Shown: positions 1 to 10,112 of the stretch, piece after piece
Numbering within the stretch: the first letter of the stretch is position 1
Layout: the number at the start of each line of letters is the position of its first letter
Origin: Hyaloscypha bicolor E
Lineage: Eukaryota; Ascomycota; Leotiomycetes; Helotiales; Hyaloscyphaceae
Assembly (NCBI RefSeq): GCF_002865645.1
Contig: NW_020194512.1
Location: 1,275,119-1,339,118, forward strand
Direction of reading: 5' to 3'
Length of the DNA: 64,000 nt
Translations under genes and position numbers: made by a program
Notes under the pieces: generated by a model
Told to the model about the DNA's origin: nothing
The model's input: only the letters and a program-made list of their open reading frames with translations
Database searches by the model: none

Positions 1-490
1 TATCGTGAGACGCTAATACTAGTAGCCTCGAGTCCGGCGAGAAGGCCACCCAACAAACCAGGCCGCTATGCCCCTCGAGTGTTTACTACAGCGCACCGGT
101 GGCTGCACCCCAGAGTCGCACTGTCTTGTCTTGGGACGCTAATACTAGTAGCCTCGAGTCCAGCGAGAAGGCTACTGACCAGACTATACCGCTATACCCC
201 TCGAGCGTCCGCTATAGTGCACCGGTAGCCGTATCCCAGAGCCGCACCGTTTTGTCTTGGGACGCTGACGCTAGTAGCCTCGAGTCCGGCGAGAAGACTA
301 CTGACCAGACCCCACCGCTGTGCCCCTCGAGCGTCCGCTGCAGCATACCGGTAGCCGTATCCCAGAGCCGTACCGTTTTGTCACGGGACGCTAATGCTAG
401 TAGTCTCGAGTCTGGCGAGAAGGCTACCCAGCAGACCCCACGGCTGTGCCCCTCAAGCGTCTGCTATAATATGCCTAGCCGCTTCGCATA
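1..490 (-). repeat. 126-bp tandem repeats encoding 42-residue WD40 units
   Basis: The motif GACGCTAATACTAGTAG and its variants recur at 9, 135, 261 and 387, exactly 126 bp apart. On the minus strand each unit is one WD40 repeat ending in [12 protein letters not shown]. Units differ at only a few positions, the high internal identity known from fungal NWD-type incompatibility genes, where unequal exchange and selection keep repeats alike. At least four units are present and the array continues to the left of the window. The plus-strand open frame over this region is a shadow without a usable start. Confidence 0.9.
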
Positions 491-1252
491 ATTCAAGATA
501 GCCTATAAAAGTTCGTCGAGTCAATATTTCCATTCGCGTTTCAGCCTCCGGAACGCATTCTCCTTCCCTTCGCCATAGATAACCGGCATTGAGATATCGA
601 AGATACCTAGCAGGGAATAAGCAAGGTCTTCTTTACGCTTAGTATCTCGATTTCGTACCCATAATACTCGCTCGTCGAAGCTAAAATCAGAAAGAGGGCT
701 ACTACTTCGAAGAACGGAAACCGGAATCCCCGTTATTTTGTAAAGCTATTACTCTAATAATTTCTTATCACCAAGTCGTTTCCCATTCGGGCAGAAAAAT
801 TTAACTAATGGCGGGGCAATAAGCTCTTAAAGTATCCAACCACGAGTAAACCACCGACTATTCCGAAAAGGTGCTTCCCATGGCTCAGGAGATAGGCCAG
901 TTCAATCATTCGTTAAAACATTTGTCAGATATACGTAGCACCTTGCCGCATTGCAATACTAGCGGAACATGGAGTTAATGGCCTCCGAAAGCTCAGTACT
1001 ATTCGTTTTATTAATACAGCAAGTGTCCACCCAGAAATATTATAGGCCATTGCGAGCAGCTTACTCTCCGCAGAAATAAAGCTTTTTGTATCCGTCTTTC
1101 GTCTTCCCAGAGCCACCCATCAGGTCCCCAAAGTCGACCTCTTCGCCATCTTCTCCCCAGGTGTGTGAGAGTATCACATAAGGCGCTATGGGGTAGGTAA
1201 TATCTTTCGTAAGGCTAATTTCGCCCGTTTCTTCCAGCTTTAAAAGCCGCAT
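1..1252 (-). pseudogene. HET-domain/WD40 fusion gene, stop-riddled (continues past window start)
   Basis: Read on the minus strand from the ATG at 1252, one frame gives the start of a HET (heterokaryon incompatibility) domain: MRLLKLEE, then YVILSHTWGED, then VDTCCINK, ELSEAINSMF, RWFTRGW, ELIAPP, ITGIP, EDLAYSLLGIF and MPVIYGEGKENAF. These are the conserved HET blocks in canonical order. The same frame then runs without a break into WD40 repeats ([26 protein letters not shown]) at about 490 and leaves the window. At least ten in-frame stops interrupt it (for example at 1061-1063 and 1040-1042). Most sit where a Gln or Trp codon would fit, the signature of C:G to T:A transitions. Fungal HET-WD proteins such as the HNWD family act in non-self recognition. 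Here no NACHT domain lies between HET and WD40. Non-functional as read. Confidence 0.88.
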
Positions 1253-1574
1253 CTGAGCCTGAGCATTAATCGGTTTGTACGTATGGAATTCAATATAGCA
1301 AGAGCCGTAGTTGGGGGTGTTTAGTTAAGGAGCTATATGATCCAGCAAGGAATTGCAAGTTGGTGGAGACTCGTCTGGTTTGAAGAGGTTAATAAAAAGT
1401 TTAAGGCTAAGGCTTGGGCTGCATGCCATTGATAAGCTAATTCTAAGAATACTGTAGATCCGTTACGTGACATGAAGGCGGGTGCCCTCAATGCGAATTG
1501 GGAAGGCTGGACTTGAGATCGTCATCATCTGCACGCAGCAAAGCGTTATGACGGCCGCAACCGGGACCTGGCGA
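1253..1574. other. intergenic, no gene seen
   Basis: Nothing codable was recognised between the HET start and the transposase relic. This would hold the promoter of the dead HET gene. Confidence 0.5.
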
Positions 1575-2346
1575 AAGTCATTCTCGAAAGGATTAGATAC
1601 TCTCCAGAGAACACTTATACTGCTCTGTGCGAACTAAGTAGAGTTCCTGCGACAACGTTTTGGCATCGCGATCATGGACAAATATCAATTCCAGAGCGGG
1701 CAACCATGCAGCAACGCCTTAGCCCACAAGAAGAGAAAGCCCTAGTAAGTTATCTTCTTCGAATGTCAGCTAACGGGTATCAAATTCCAGTCAAATTTGC
1801 AAGGAGTCTAGTACATGTTATCATGCTACTGAGCTTCACCGTTCCTCCATTCTCCAGATTCCCGCGACTAATCGCAACGATATCAAACCTCCTGGAAAGA
1901 ATTGGCCACAGGCCTTCTGTAAACGCCACCCAGAGCTTAAAGCTATGCAAGTGAAAGCAATGGATTGGGATAGGCATAATCGTCATATATATAATAAAGT
2001 TATCGACTCGTTCGCCGTCATTGGAAAGGAGCTGGCGAGCCCTGTAGTTCTCGCCGAAAATACATATAGTGTGGATGAGGCGGGTATTCTTTCCAGTGTC
2101 CTCAACTCACTCAAGGTCCTCGCAGGCAGGCATGAGTTGAAGACACATAGAGGGGCATGTGTAGAACGAACCTTGATCACTTCAATAGAGTGTATCTCTG
2201 CAGATAGTCGGCATCTCAAACCTTTGATCATTTGGCCTGCTACCACCCACAGGAGCACTTGGACAACTCATCCTACCCGGGGATGGCATTATGGTCACTG
2301 CGGCAGTGGATATACAGATACAATGATCAGTCTGCACTGGATTTGA
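1575..2346 (+). pseudogene. Fot1/pogo-like (Tc1-mariner superfamily) transposase relic
   Basis: Two plus-strand frames together give a recognisable transposase N-terminal half. The first (to about 1820) carries a CENP-B/HTH-type segment: LSPQEEKALVSYLLRM and KFARSLVHVI. The second carries PPGKNWPQAFCKRHPELKA, NTYSVDEAGILSSVL, RTLITSIECISADSRHLKPL, IIWPATTHRSTWTTHP and GWHYGHCGSGYTDTMISLHW. The DEAG segment matches the first catalytic Asp region (usually MDETG) of the DDE domain. A frameshift lies near 1820-1830, and a stop at 2344 comes before the second and third catalytic acids, so the element is dead. No terminal repeats were identified. Confidence 0.75.
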
Positions 2347-3218
2347 CACGTTTCGCTTTTAGGAACACCGCGTTATTCTGCTCGCGTGCTGCTGGGTAAC
2401 GCATCTATCGTTTGCCAAACGATCACTCAATATTTATACAAGAAGAGACCTTTCTGGTTCACGTCTCTATGCAGCTTCCCAGCCGTCTAGCTGCCTTGAC
2501 TCGCTCCCAATATTCCGCCATAGCTCGGCGATCCCGCTGCAGCTAGGCCTCTCTCTGCCAACGTTCCTCTTCTTCTCGTGCCCTGCGTTCCTGAGTTCCG
2601 TGGAGAGACTAGTGGATACTGCGGAATGCCTTGCATGTGAGGCTAAGGCAAGCTGAGGTGATGGGAGACAACTATTTGAAGAGCTCGAGGTGGAGGTCAG
2701 CCGGTATGCCCATGAGTTGCATCTTCACATCGCTTTCTCGACACCTTGGAAAGAGGCGTTAGACAGGCTTAGGAGACAGGGGCTCACGAACTCACCTTTG
2801 TCAGATTTTGCTTCAGCAGTCAACGCTTGACTAATAACCTCGTTCGCAATGTCGTTCATCTCGAGCGAGGAAGCCATCGTTGAGATTGCTGCGTTGTGTT
2901 GCTTTCTTTGTTAGGTTTCGGATCAGGCCTGTCGAAGGCAAGGGAAGGAAAAGTTAGCACAATCACTTCCTGAAGTGAATTTCCATGTTGACTGGAATAA
3001 TGCCTTACAACGTTTAGCAGTTTTAAATCTTCAAGTTTACGTTCATGATTCTCGCTCGGCTCTTGCCAAGAGCACGTCATGATGGCATTCACTTTATATG
3101 ATCGAGCGTCATCCTGGAAACTTCTTCCCAAGCAACAACATCATCGGTCATTGAACGCTGTGCCTTCATATTGACACTCAAGAACTGGCAACCCAATACA
3201 CAAGGCTGAAGTCACGAA
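2347..3218. other. degenerate region with possible transposase C-terminal scrap
   Basis: No intact gene. On the minus strand around 2466-2640, broken frames give a VSPR-like segment followed by a charged stretch (RAREEEERWQREA, then MAEYWERVKAARR). This resembles the coiled, charged tail of pogo-type transposases. Its orientation is opposite to the relic at 1575-2346, which would imply rearrangement. The rest to 3218 shows nothing recognised except the promoter side of the next gene. Confidence 0.3.
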
Positions 3219-4342
3219 ATGACGTTCTCCTTAAGCAGCGAGGAAGTGCTTTCAGATTCAGCATACGAGCCAGCTGTAAGTCGATCTATCACTTTCAAAA
3301 ATAAAGATTGGTGACGCGAAATTCTAACTATGATATACAGACATCTCATCCATCTACTCCGCTGGGATTCCTAGAGCAGAGTGCTTTGGTACTTGTAGCT
3401 GGCGGCGAGAAGACGAAGAAGAAAAGAAGAGAAACCGGTCTGCCGTTGCCATTTCTCAGATTTCCGAGCGGAAGAGTTGATGAAGATGTCGAGGTATAAT
3501 TCCCCCCTTCCTAAGAACGTGGACGTGCTCTTAATAGTATACAGAAAATCGGAGACGATGTCAACCAGCTACTACATCTTGGAGGGACGATCAGAAATCA
3601 AGTCGAGGTAAGCACTCGCTCGATCATCTCAACAGCAAACCCACACCGAGATCTACTTCTCCAGGAACTGAAACGAGACGCTCATCCCGAACAAGAGTCA
3701 TGGCAACCTTCAACTTCGGCCCCCGAATCCAGCACAAACTCATCGAATCACCACTACTTACTTGCCGACGCTCTCACAAACAGCACCAGCTTCTCTTTCG
3801 TTTCAATGCCGTTAAGACCTAAGAACGACACAGCAGAATCCACGTCCCAACGCGTTCAAACCCCTCAGCTCCCGGAAGACAGCCAACTCCCCAACCTCCA
3901 CGCCCTCAAAATCTCCCTAACCCAAATCCGCAACCACCTCTCCACCCTCGAATCCGCCATCTCAGTAAACATCTCCGCCCAACTCCCTACCCTAGCCAGA
4001 TCCACTGACCCTCAACCTGCAGTTGCAGATGATTTCTCGTTACCGAGTTTTAAGGTGGAGAAGAAGAACCCGCAGAGTGCGGGTGCTGTGTTGGGGACCG
4101 TGAAGGTTGCTTGTACTGTTGAGAGGGGGTTGGAGGCGCTGGTTGGGGCGTTGGAGCTTGTTTCTGAGAAAGAAGCGGGTGGAGAGGTAAATAGAGAGGG
4201 GGAGGAGAGGTTGAAAGAGGAAGGGGAGAAAGGATTGATGAGGGCGTGTTTGGCGAAGCCTGAGGAAGTGGCGCTGGAGATGCAGAGGGCTATTGTGGGG
4301 ATGAGGAGGGTGTTGAAGGCGAACGGTCGGAAGGGTAAATGA
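3219..4342 (+). CDS. hypothetical protein, four exons
   Basis: Exons 3219-3275, 3341-3493, 3545-3607 and 3665-4342, joined by three 51-65 nt introns with GTAAGT/GTATAA/GTAAGC donors and CAG acceptors, give a 316-residue protein beginning MTFSLSSEEVLSDSAYEPA. All junctions are phase 0, and the frame stays open although introns 1 to 3 carry stops. The protein has a basic patch (EKTKKKRRE, about residue 43), a Ser/Thr-rich middle, and a helical, Leu-rich second half (LHALKISLTQIRNHLSTLESAI) ending in a charged, possibly coiled region. I recognise no domain. A cytosolic or nuclear structural role is a guess only. Exon 1 starts at the first ATG of the open frame. Confidence 0.72.
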
Positions 4343-4816
4343 ATTTCAGAGGTGAAAGGTGTTGGCATTTAGAGTGGTAATCTTACTTTCTTGGAGCATG
4401 GATGTCTGATACTTGTGAGGGATCTGCACTTGGAGTCTTGAGTCTGGAGATAGGGTTAGTGGAGATTAGGTCTCGACTGAACTTCCAGTTTGCTTGCATT
4501 AACTTGGGATTAGATTGAGTACTTGAATCCAAGTATTTGTCTAGAAATACCCTCATTACTGTGATTGCACCCCTGCACGTGTGTTATTTTACCTGAAGTT
4601 CTCACAATTAGTCATATGCACGAAGTAGGAAGCAAATACGTAGTTCAGTACAATTTTGGTGGTAAAGCGGGAATGTTATTTATTAATGAAGTGAAGATTG
4701 GAAATCTGGTTGAAGGCAAGATTAGGCTCGCTTGAGCGGCTTCAGTGATCGATGTTCCAGTATCGGTGGGAGAATGAGTGGGTGTGTGCCTCAGCGAGCG
4801 AAGCCGGGCAACTTAC
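4343..4816. other. intergenic (convergent gene ends)
   Basis: Lies between the 3' ends of the plus-strand hypothetical gene and the minus-strand RING gene. A strong-looking splice donor (GTAAGT, minus strand, about 4811-4816) sits just past the RING tail, so a further exon of that gene could lie here; none was recognised. Confidence 0.4.
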
Positions 4817-4930
4817 TCATTGCAGAACGCGGTCGCCCTCTTCACGGAGGGACTCATTATCAGTATCGGAGTCCAAGTCGGAGAAATATTCAGCACAATC
4901 ATCCTCCCATTGATATCTAGACCGCCACCC
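4817..4930 (-). other. coding-like acidic tail in frame after the RING gene stop
   Basis: After the TAG at 4931-4933 the same frame stays open for 37 codons. It reads an acidic, low-complexity tail (SDLDSDTDNESLREE) and ends at TGA 4817-4819, one base before a GTAAGT donor-like site. A diverged copy of this stretch occurs at 6590-6715. It may be a real last exon reached by splicing, a readthrough extension, or 3' sequence that was coding in an ancestor. Confidence 0.4.
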
Positions 4931-5863
4931 CTAACTTTCAGACATGCATCGAATCCATGTCTTGAAGCGTCTAAAACGGTCAAGCCCAGCATTGTCCCAA
5001 GCAGCGGTGCCCAAGTGGGCTTTGTGTTTTGGGTAAACAGAATCCCAGTGGAAGGAGGGCATTGTTTTGACTGTCCACTCGCCCTTGCACCCGTCTTCTT
5101 TGTCCGGACAATGAGAATCACAGCCATCATAATCGTCCTCGAGAAATGGGACACAGCAGTCCTTGTGGAAGGCATGACCACAGGGAAGTTTTCGAGCGGA
5201 CTCCACATTGAGAGGCTCCTCACACACTCCACACATACCGTTCTTCGCAACCTCGTCGGCATTGACGAGACGGAAGATTCCTGTGCTATCCCAGTCAACG
5301 TAAGACTTGTTCCAATCGATACCCCAGAGATGGTCAGGGAGTTCTTTCACAAACAAGCGCTCACTCATCGGCGTTCCTTTTCGTTCTTCTTTGGCCCTGT
5401 AGGCTGCAAAATCCTTGAGCCATTCTTCTCGTCTCTCCTCTGGTGTCATATCCCACTCCCGCGCCCTTCCACGCGCCTCTCTTTCTTTCTTGAGTCCCGT
5501 GAAAGCTATAACAGTTTCATCCCTAGCCTGCATAGACTCCAGATGAAGTCTCCGCCACAGCAGTCTGCTCTCTTGAAGAACAGATTCGGGCAATGGTGCT
5601 GTGGACGCTGCTTCTGGGCTTTCCTTGCAGTGTTTGCATAAATTGGTGCCGTCATAGTAGACTGTCGTGGTTCTTCTCTTGCAAGTCGACCCATTCTGTC
5701 GAGCCAACAAGGGGGGCTCCCAATAGATATCGGGAGATGGAATGTGCGTAGGATATAATTGGGAAAGGTATGCCTTGCATTGTCTTCGATGGGCGGTGGA
5801 AAGCTCTTCCACGTGGCCACACTCGTGGTAGAACTGAACGCGTGACGTGCAGTGGGTCAGCAT
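4931..5863 (-). CDS. RING-H2 finger protein (probable E3 ubiquitin ligase)
   Basis: Intronless frame of 310 residues from ATG 5863. A RING-H2-type finger lies at residues 211-253: Cys211 and Cys214 (MCGVCEE), then PCGHAFHKDC giving Cys228, His230, His233 and Cys236, then a CDSHCP pair. RING fingers bind two zinc ions and recruit an E2 enzyme, so ubiquitin ligase activity is the likely role; the substrate is unknown. The N-terminus has a short Cys/His cluster (residues 5-29, HECGHVEE) and a CKHC pair (about 76-79), common in fungal RING proteins of this kind. The middle (120-165) is highly charged and probably helical. No membrane segment is visible. The C-terminal end is uncertain because the frame continues as coding-like sequence beyond the TAG. 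Confidence 0.75.
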   Translation of the reverse strand: MLTHCTSRVQFYHECGHVEELSTAHRRQCKAYLSQLYPTHIPSPDIYWEPPLLARQNGSTCKRRTTTVYYDGTNLCKHCKESPEAASTAPLPESVLQESRLLWRRLHLESMQARDETVIAFTGLKKEREARGRAREWDMTPEERREEWLKDFAAYRAKEERKGTPMSERLFVKELPDHLWGIDWNKSYVDWDSTGIFRLVNADEVAKNGMCGVCEEPLNVESARKLPCGHAFHKDCCVPFLEDDYDGCDSHCPDKEDGCKGEWTVKTMPSFHWDSVYPKHKAHLGTAAWDNAGLDRFRRFKTWIRCMSES

Positions 5864-6589
5864 TGTGAATTACTGAGTAATCAAGCTTCCGAGTTTGAGT
5901 CGAGGTTTGGAGGTTTTGCAATTGTAGCGTTGTGAAGTGTTTGAGTGAAGGTTTAATGAATAATTCTTTAACCTAGCAAGTCTATCTATTTGACATTCAT
6001 GGAATTTCTCTGTTCTGTCGAGGATACCTGTCTTAATGCTGAGTTCATTGTTTGCTTACGATAAGTATTTTACTGCCATTACTAAGAATAGAAATATTTC
6101 CGGGCGATAAAGAATTTGTTTATACTATTCGTCTGCTTTGTTACTTGAATTGTGTTAATAAATGTTAGGTCTTGCTTTACGCATTCTTACGACGCGGATC
6201 GAGAAACATGAAAAGACTCTATAATTCGTTGGACAACAGTCACATTCTTTCGTCGTGTGTTTTATTCGAGCTGGAGTTTCTGTTCCGCATTCTGATGGGA
6301 CCTAGTGCCGCTTTCCGTGTTCTGCCAGAGACACCCATGGGCCATGACAATAAGTTTTTCATCAGTTACTTGAAGATCCATCAATTCTCTCACAATCACG
6401 GAAAGCTCAAGTGCCCTAGGTACTACCTCCATTCCTTGGGAAGCTGCTTTTGCTATAACCATATTTTATATTTATTCTTCAGTTTTCGACTACGGATTGC
6501 GAAGACATCCTCCGGCAACAGGCTGCTTCACGCGATGTGTACTTCGTTGGCGAGTCATTTACTCATTAGAGACACAGTTATCGTCTCCA
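5864..6589. other. intergenic, AT-rich, no gene seen
   Basis: Promoter side of the RING gene. Short open frames on both strands have no recognisable domain and no consistent start or splice structure. Confidence 0.4.
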
Positions 6590-6715
6590 GGAAGAGGCTC
6601 ATCATCAGAATCGGATTCCAAGTCAGAGAGAGACATATTAAGCTCCTCCCCATTTCATCCGTGGGTGTAGCGGATCCATGACTTGCATCGTCTGTAGCGC
6701 CTTTCCCCCTACAGC
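6590..6715 (-). pseudogene. diverged fragment of the RING gene tail
   Basis: On the minus strand this stretch reads RRYRRCKSWIRYTHG, a TGA, then MSLSDLESDSDDEPLPGDD and a stop after SNE. It parallels the end of the RING gene (FRRFKTWIRCMSES, TAG, then FSDLDSDTDNESLREE). Upstream sequence here does not match the rest of the RING protein, so only the tail was duplicated or survives. As in the neighbour, an in-frame stop separates the WIR block from the acidic block. Confidence 0.5.
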
Positions 6716-8250
6716 GAGTGTTGAGAGATGGTACCCCTGAATTTCATTAAGCGAGGGTTGCTCAGGGGTTGCCTGTGGCTAGCGCTAGCGCGTGAGTGCC
6801 CTGAGCTTTAAAAACTTCTCAACCTCGGCAGTGGACGCGTCTCACAACATCATGCAGCACAACATTCCAGCATTCGATAGTGCTATATGTATTCAATCGA
6901 CTCGCCAATGAGAGTGAGGGTTCCAACTTCTGTTGATATTGGCGGGAAAGGAACTTGCAACAACTTGATGATCAATAACAGATTCGAGCTGATCGTCTCT
7001 GATCGCAGCGCGACCTCCAGTCTCCGACTCTCCTATCAACAAGAAGCTCTAGCATTTGCTCCGAACGGGTCTGCCATTCTTAACCAAGTTTTGAGAGCCA
7101 CAGGAAAATATAGCGATGTTGTGATGGCGATATCTCCAAATGGCGAGCGCGATAGGTCTTGCAATTGATGGTTGTATGGCTGCAATCGCGTTGGCCGTGT
7201 TGACTATTGGGCATGGATCGTGCTTTGCTCTTCCAGGAGATTTGTTTCAACATCTTCTGCAAGCCATTACTAATTATCCAAGGCAGGTCTAGGATCAATG
7301 TTCCTGCTCAAAGGGGACGCAACCACCTCCGAAATGGCTTCCCAGACCTGTCCAGATAGAACGATCCCTCATGTCTCAACCTCAGGAACTGAATGACTTA
7401 CATCGGCTCATCTCTGCCTATGAGATTTACGCCGATGTATAATAATACAAGATAGGTGTGCTAAGCCCAGGGATGTTGTTACAAGCCCTTTGCCTTGGAA
7501 TACAGCTTGCTCTGGATACTTGCCTTTGGCATTTATGGAAAGTTCCAAGCCATTCAGACTCCTAGATACCTTGTTCTATGCATAGAGAGAGCAAGAGCCA
7601 CGCAAAGACAGAGGTTCTAGGCGGCTGAACACTTCAAGATTGCTGGTTGGTTTGAGGCTGGCTCAATCAGACCAAGGGAGTATATTCATTTCCTATTCGC
7701 CCTCAGATTCGCTTTTTGGTGCCTCCCTTTGCTTTTGCCCTGAGCATACCAACGTTGTCTCATCTTGGCGGCCGTTTTGCTTTTCGCCGAGTCTTCTTTC
7801 TTATACTTGTCGTCCTTCAGATTGACAGACAGGGCACCGTGAGCCTCCCAGGTTGAATGGGAGGAAAGAGCCATCGATACTCACTTCATGCGGAATGGTG
7901 ACGCCGATCTTGTGAAGGACACAATCACCCATGTTGAAGTCCGGATCCTGTTGGTTCCTTTACATATCTTCATGTGCTGCCTCTGCGATCAAGAAGATAG
8001 TTTTATTATAGATTGTTCGTGCATTAACATCGAGCGCGAAAAGAGGACCAGTTGGTACCCGATCACCAAGCGCCACGAGCACCAGATATGATATCTGTCC
8101 TTCGGCCTCTATAAGTGCGAGATACGCGATGGATCCATAGTTAACGCGCATGGGCCCACAACTAACGTAGTCTGCGAAGGCGAGGAATGATTTTCCCTCA
8201 ATGGCTGATGACACCACAGCTTGATACGGAGCACGCCTGTTTCCATTGGA
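6716..8250. other. degenerate intergenic region
   Basis: Several 60-95 codon open frames exist (6887-7168 plus, 7686-7874 minus, 7960-8217 minus) but none has a family signature. The minus frame at 7960-8217, just past the HET relic, has protein-like composition and could be a leftover of the same decayed locus. Nothing else is supported. Confidence 0.35.
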
Positions 8251-9650
8251 CTAGCACAAAGCGGACTCGTAACTGTTCACAAATACCTGTCCAATGGCGT
8301 GGATTTGGGTTGCTGAAAACTGCCCCGATCTAAAAGATTCCGCGATACGTACAGCTAGGTGCCCGTCTCCCTTCGAGAAGAGAATTAAAGAGATTATCGG
8401 AAAGTATTGTTCACCAAGCCGGTACAGGGAGCCAAGCTTTAGAATTAGTCTACAGCGACTAGTGGATTTTGCAGCAAGTCTCACAGTTCCGGCTGAGATT
8501 GTTGGCGGTGCGTACGGAACCACCGTAGGCGACCCCAAATTAAGAGCTACAAGATGTCGTGTGCTCGCAGACTCGAATAAGCAGTTAGAGTAGGCTTTGG
8601 CAGTGTCAAGGAATAGGGTTGTTGCTTTGGGTGGAAACATCAGCCATCGAATGTGTCCGCTAGAAATTGCCGCCTCGCACCATCTCGACCATGCTTCCTC
8701 TATAGTTTCATCCGGCAGAGGAGTTATTTGAACCCCAGAGGCAGCCATGGCGCCATATAACTCGTCAACGGGAATTGATGAATGCGTCTCGCAGCGCTCA
8801 CCATCACGCCGGTGGGTTCGTAACAAGGGATTCGCATGGCGGCCATGCAAACAAATAAGGTGTAGAGCCGATCGACCTCTGGAGAACGTACAAGTTTATT
8901 CAACCTCCACCACTCACACATGGGTGGAATGGCCCCAAACAAGATCTCCTCGCAGGTGAGAGGTATCGAATTAGCCCCAATCCAAACGATTGTACGAGCG
9001 AATTTGAATTCTTGCAAAGTCCATACGCGAGTGCACCAGTCTGACTTGGCGAAGCGGGCGAGGGGTTCCATCGCTCTCACGATTCTCGTGTATCTTTCAC
9101 CGTCTCTCCAGGGTCGACATCGCTCATCATAAAACGGAATACCGAGTCTATACAGCTCCAGAGCTTCTTCCACTTCCGATGTCGCTTCGTCGAGTTTATC
9201 TTGAGTGAGGCCAAGCTCACAAGCATGTATGATCAAGACTTCGTCCGCATTTCGATAGGCATCTGCCATGAGAGGGATTTGCTCGAACTTGTCGCTCTCA
9301 TTATCTTGAAGGATGCAGAAGTTGTCCACCCAGCAATAATTCACTGCTGGGAACCTCACAGACAAGGCTTTTCCTCACTGCTCGGCCGCCTAGAGAGGAA
9401 TCAAAATGAGCCCGATCGACAGACACCTTTTCGGCCCAAACATGGGAGATGCGATGTAGGGCGGAGAAGATCCGATTTCGAATGAGTGGAGAGTCAAGTC
9501 AACGAGGCTGAGGAGACGAGAGCTCTTCGTCAGATGTGCATCATCTTGGGCTTGGGTTGAGACTGCAGGGGCTGATCCCAGCCAGGAGTAGAAGTCCCCG
9601 ATCTTAAGTGGAGGTAGGCGATTCACCACTGGCCTTGCGCAATAGATCAT
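8251..9650 (-). pseudogene. HET-domain protein gene broken by frameshifts
   Basis: Starting at ATG 9650 on the minus strand, HET-domain blocks appear in order but in changing frames: PPYIA in the first, SHVWAEKVSVDRAHFDSSLGG in the second (from about 9438), then VNYCWVDNFCILQDN, MADAYRNADEVLIIHA and WCTRVWTLQEFKFARTIVW in a third (from about 9368). The C-terminal part, EEAWSRWCEAAISSGHIRWL and then STRHLVALNLGSP, lies in a fourth frame (from about 8840 to the stop at 8251). Conserved blocks abut at the first two shifts, so introns cannot explain them; a 42-nt intron is conceivable only at the third. Unlike the HET gene at the window start, few stops fall inside the blocks, so this copy decayed by small indels. 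Intact homologues act in incompatibility and cell death. Confidence 0.8.
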
Positions 9651-10014
9651 CTTGAACGTTGAAATGTAGTTTCAATTTGTGTCGTGAGGCTAGGGTTTGA
9701 TAAATTACAAATCGGGCACCCACACCGCAGCGGACGAAGCGGGCGCACAAGGGGGAGGATCGGGGACACGCGCCTCCGGTTAGTCGTGATACACCGAAAT
9801 CCGGGCCGAAAATCAATGTTTTTTATATTAACTTCGATAACAGTTACAATTAAGATTTTGCAATTTTATCGACGGTAATCCTATAGACTGAGCATTAATT
9901 GATGTTATCTTTTCGGGAACCTAGTGTGCTGGCGTTAAAGAGCAATCGGGGATTTGATTTTGAGGCGCGCGGGGAATCGGACCCTCTGATGCCTCGGCGT
10001 CTTAAGGCGGGACC
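9651..10014. other. left flank of the large AT-rich element
   Basis: No gene recognised. A GC-richer stretch near 9960-10014 includes, on the minus strand, a GGTCCGATTCCC segment resembling a tRNA T-arm, but no full cloverleaf could be drawn. Confidence 0.35.
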
Positions 10015-10019
10015 GGGAG
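10015..10019. repeat. target-site duplication, left copy (GGGAG)
   Basis: GGGAG directly precedes the left inverted repeat. The same five bases directly follow the right inverted repeat at 18938-18942. A 5-bp match by chance is about 1 in 1,000. Confidence 0.6.
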
Positions 10020-10112
10020 TACTGAGGCCATTAGCGGGCTAGCGGACAAATCCGAGAAGCGAAAAGTGATTTTCTGATTTTCTGATTTTCTGATTTTCGC
10101 GCCCACCCCCCC
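10020..10112 (+). repeat. left terminal inverted repeat with (TGATTTTC)4
   Basis: Starts TACTGAGGCC, contains CTAGCGGACAAATCCGAGAA then GCGAAAAG, four exact tandem copies of TGATTTTC (10067-10098), GCGCCC and a C-run. The reverse complement of 18838-18937 matches it along its whole length with a few differences. Confidence 0.85.

Noticed and set aside
99..491. Plus-strand open frame with 42-residue repeats (SRTVLSWDA units)
   Set aside because: It is the antisense shadow of the WD40 array; it has no ATG before its last few codons and the first upstream unit has a stop.
4778..5641. 287-codon plus-strand frame
   Set aside because: Antisense to the RING gene, whose Cys/His pattern shows the true strand.
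9960..10014. tRNA-like T-arm (GGTCCGATTCCC) on the minus strand next to the element
   Set aside because: The T-loop has a C where U55 is expected, the anticodon-like TTAAGA stem does not pair, and no D-arm or acceptor partner could be found.
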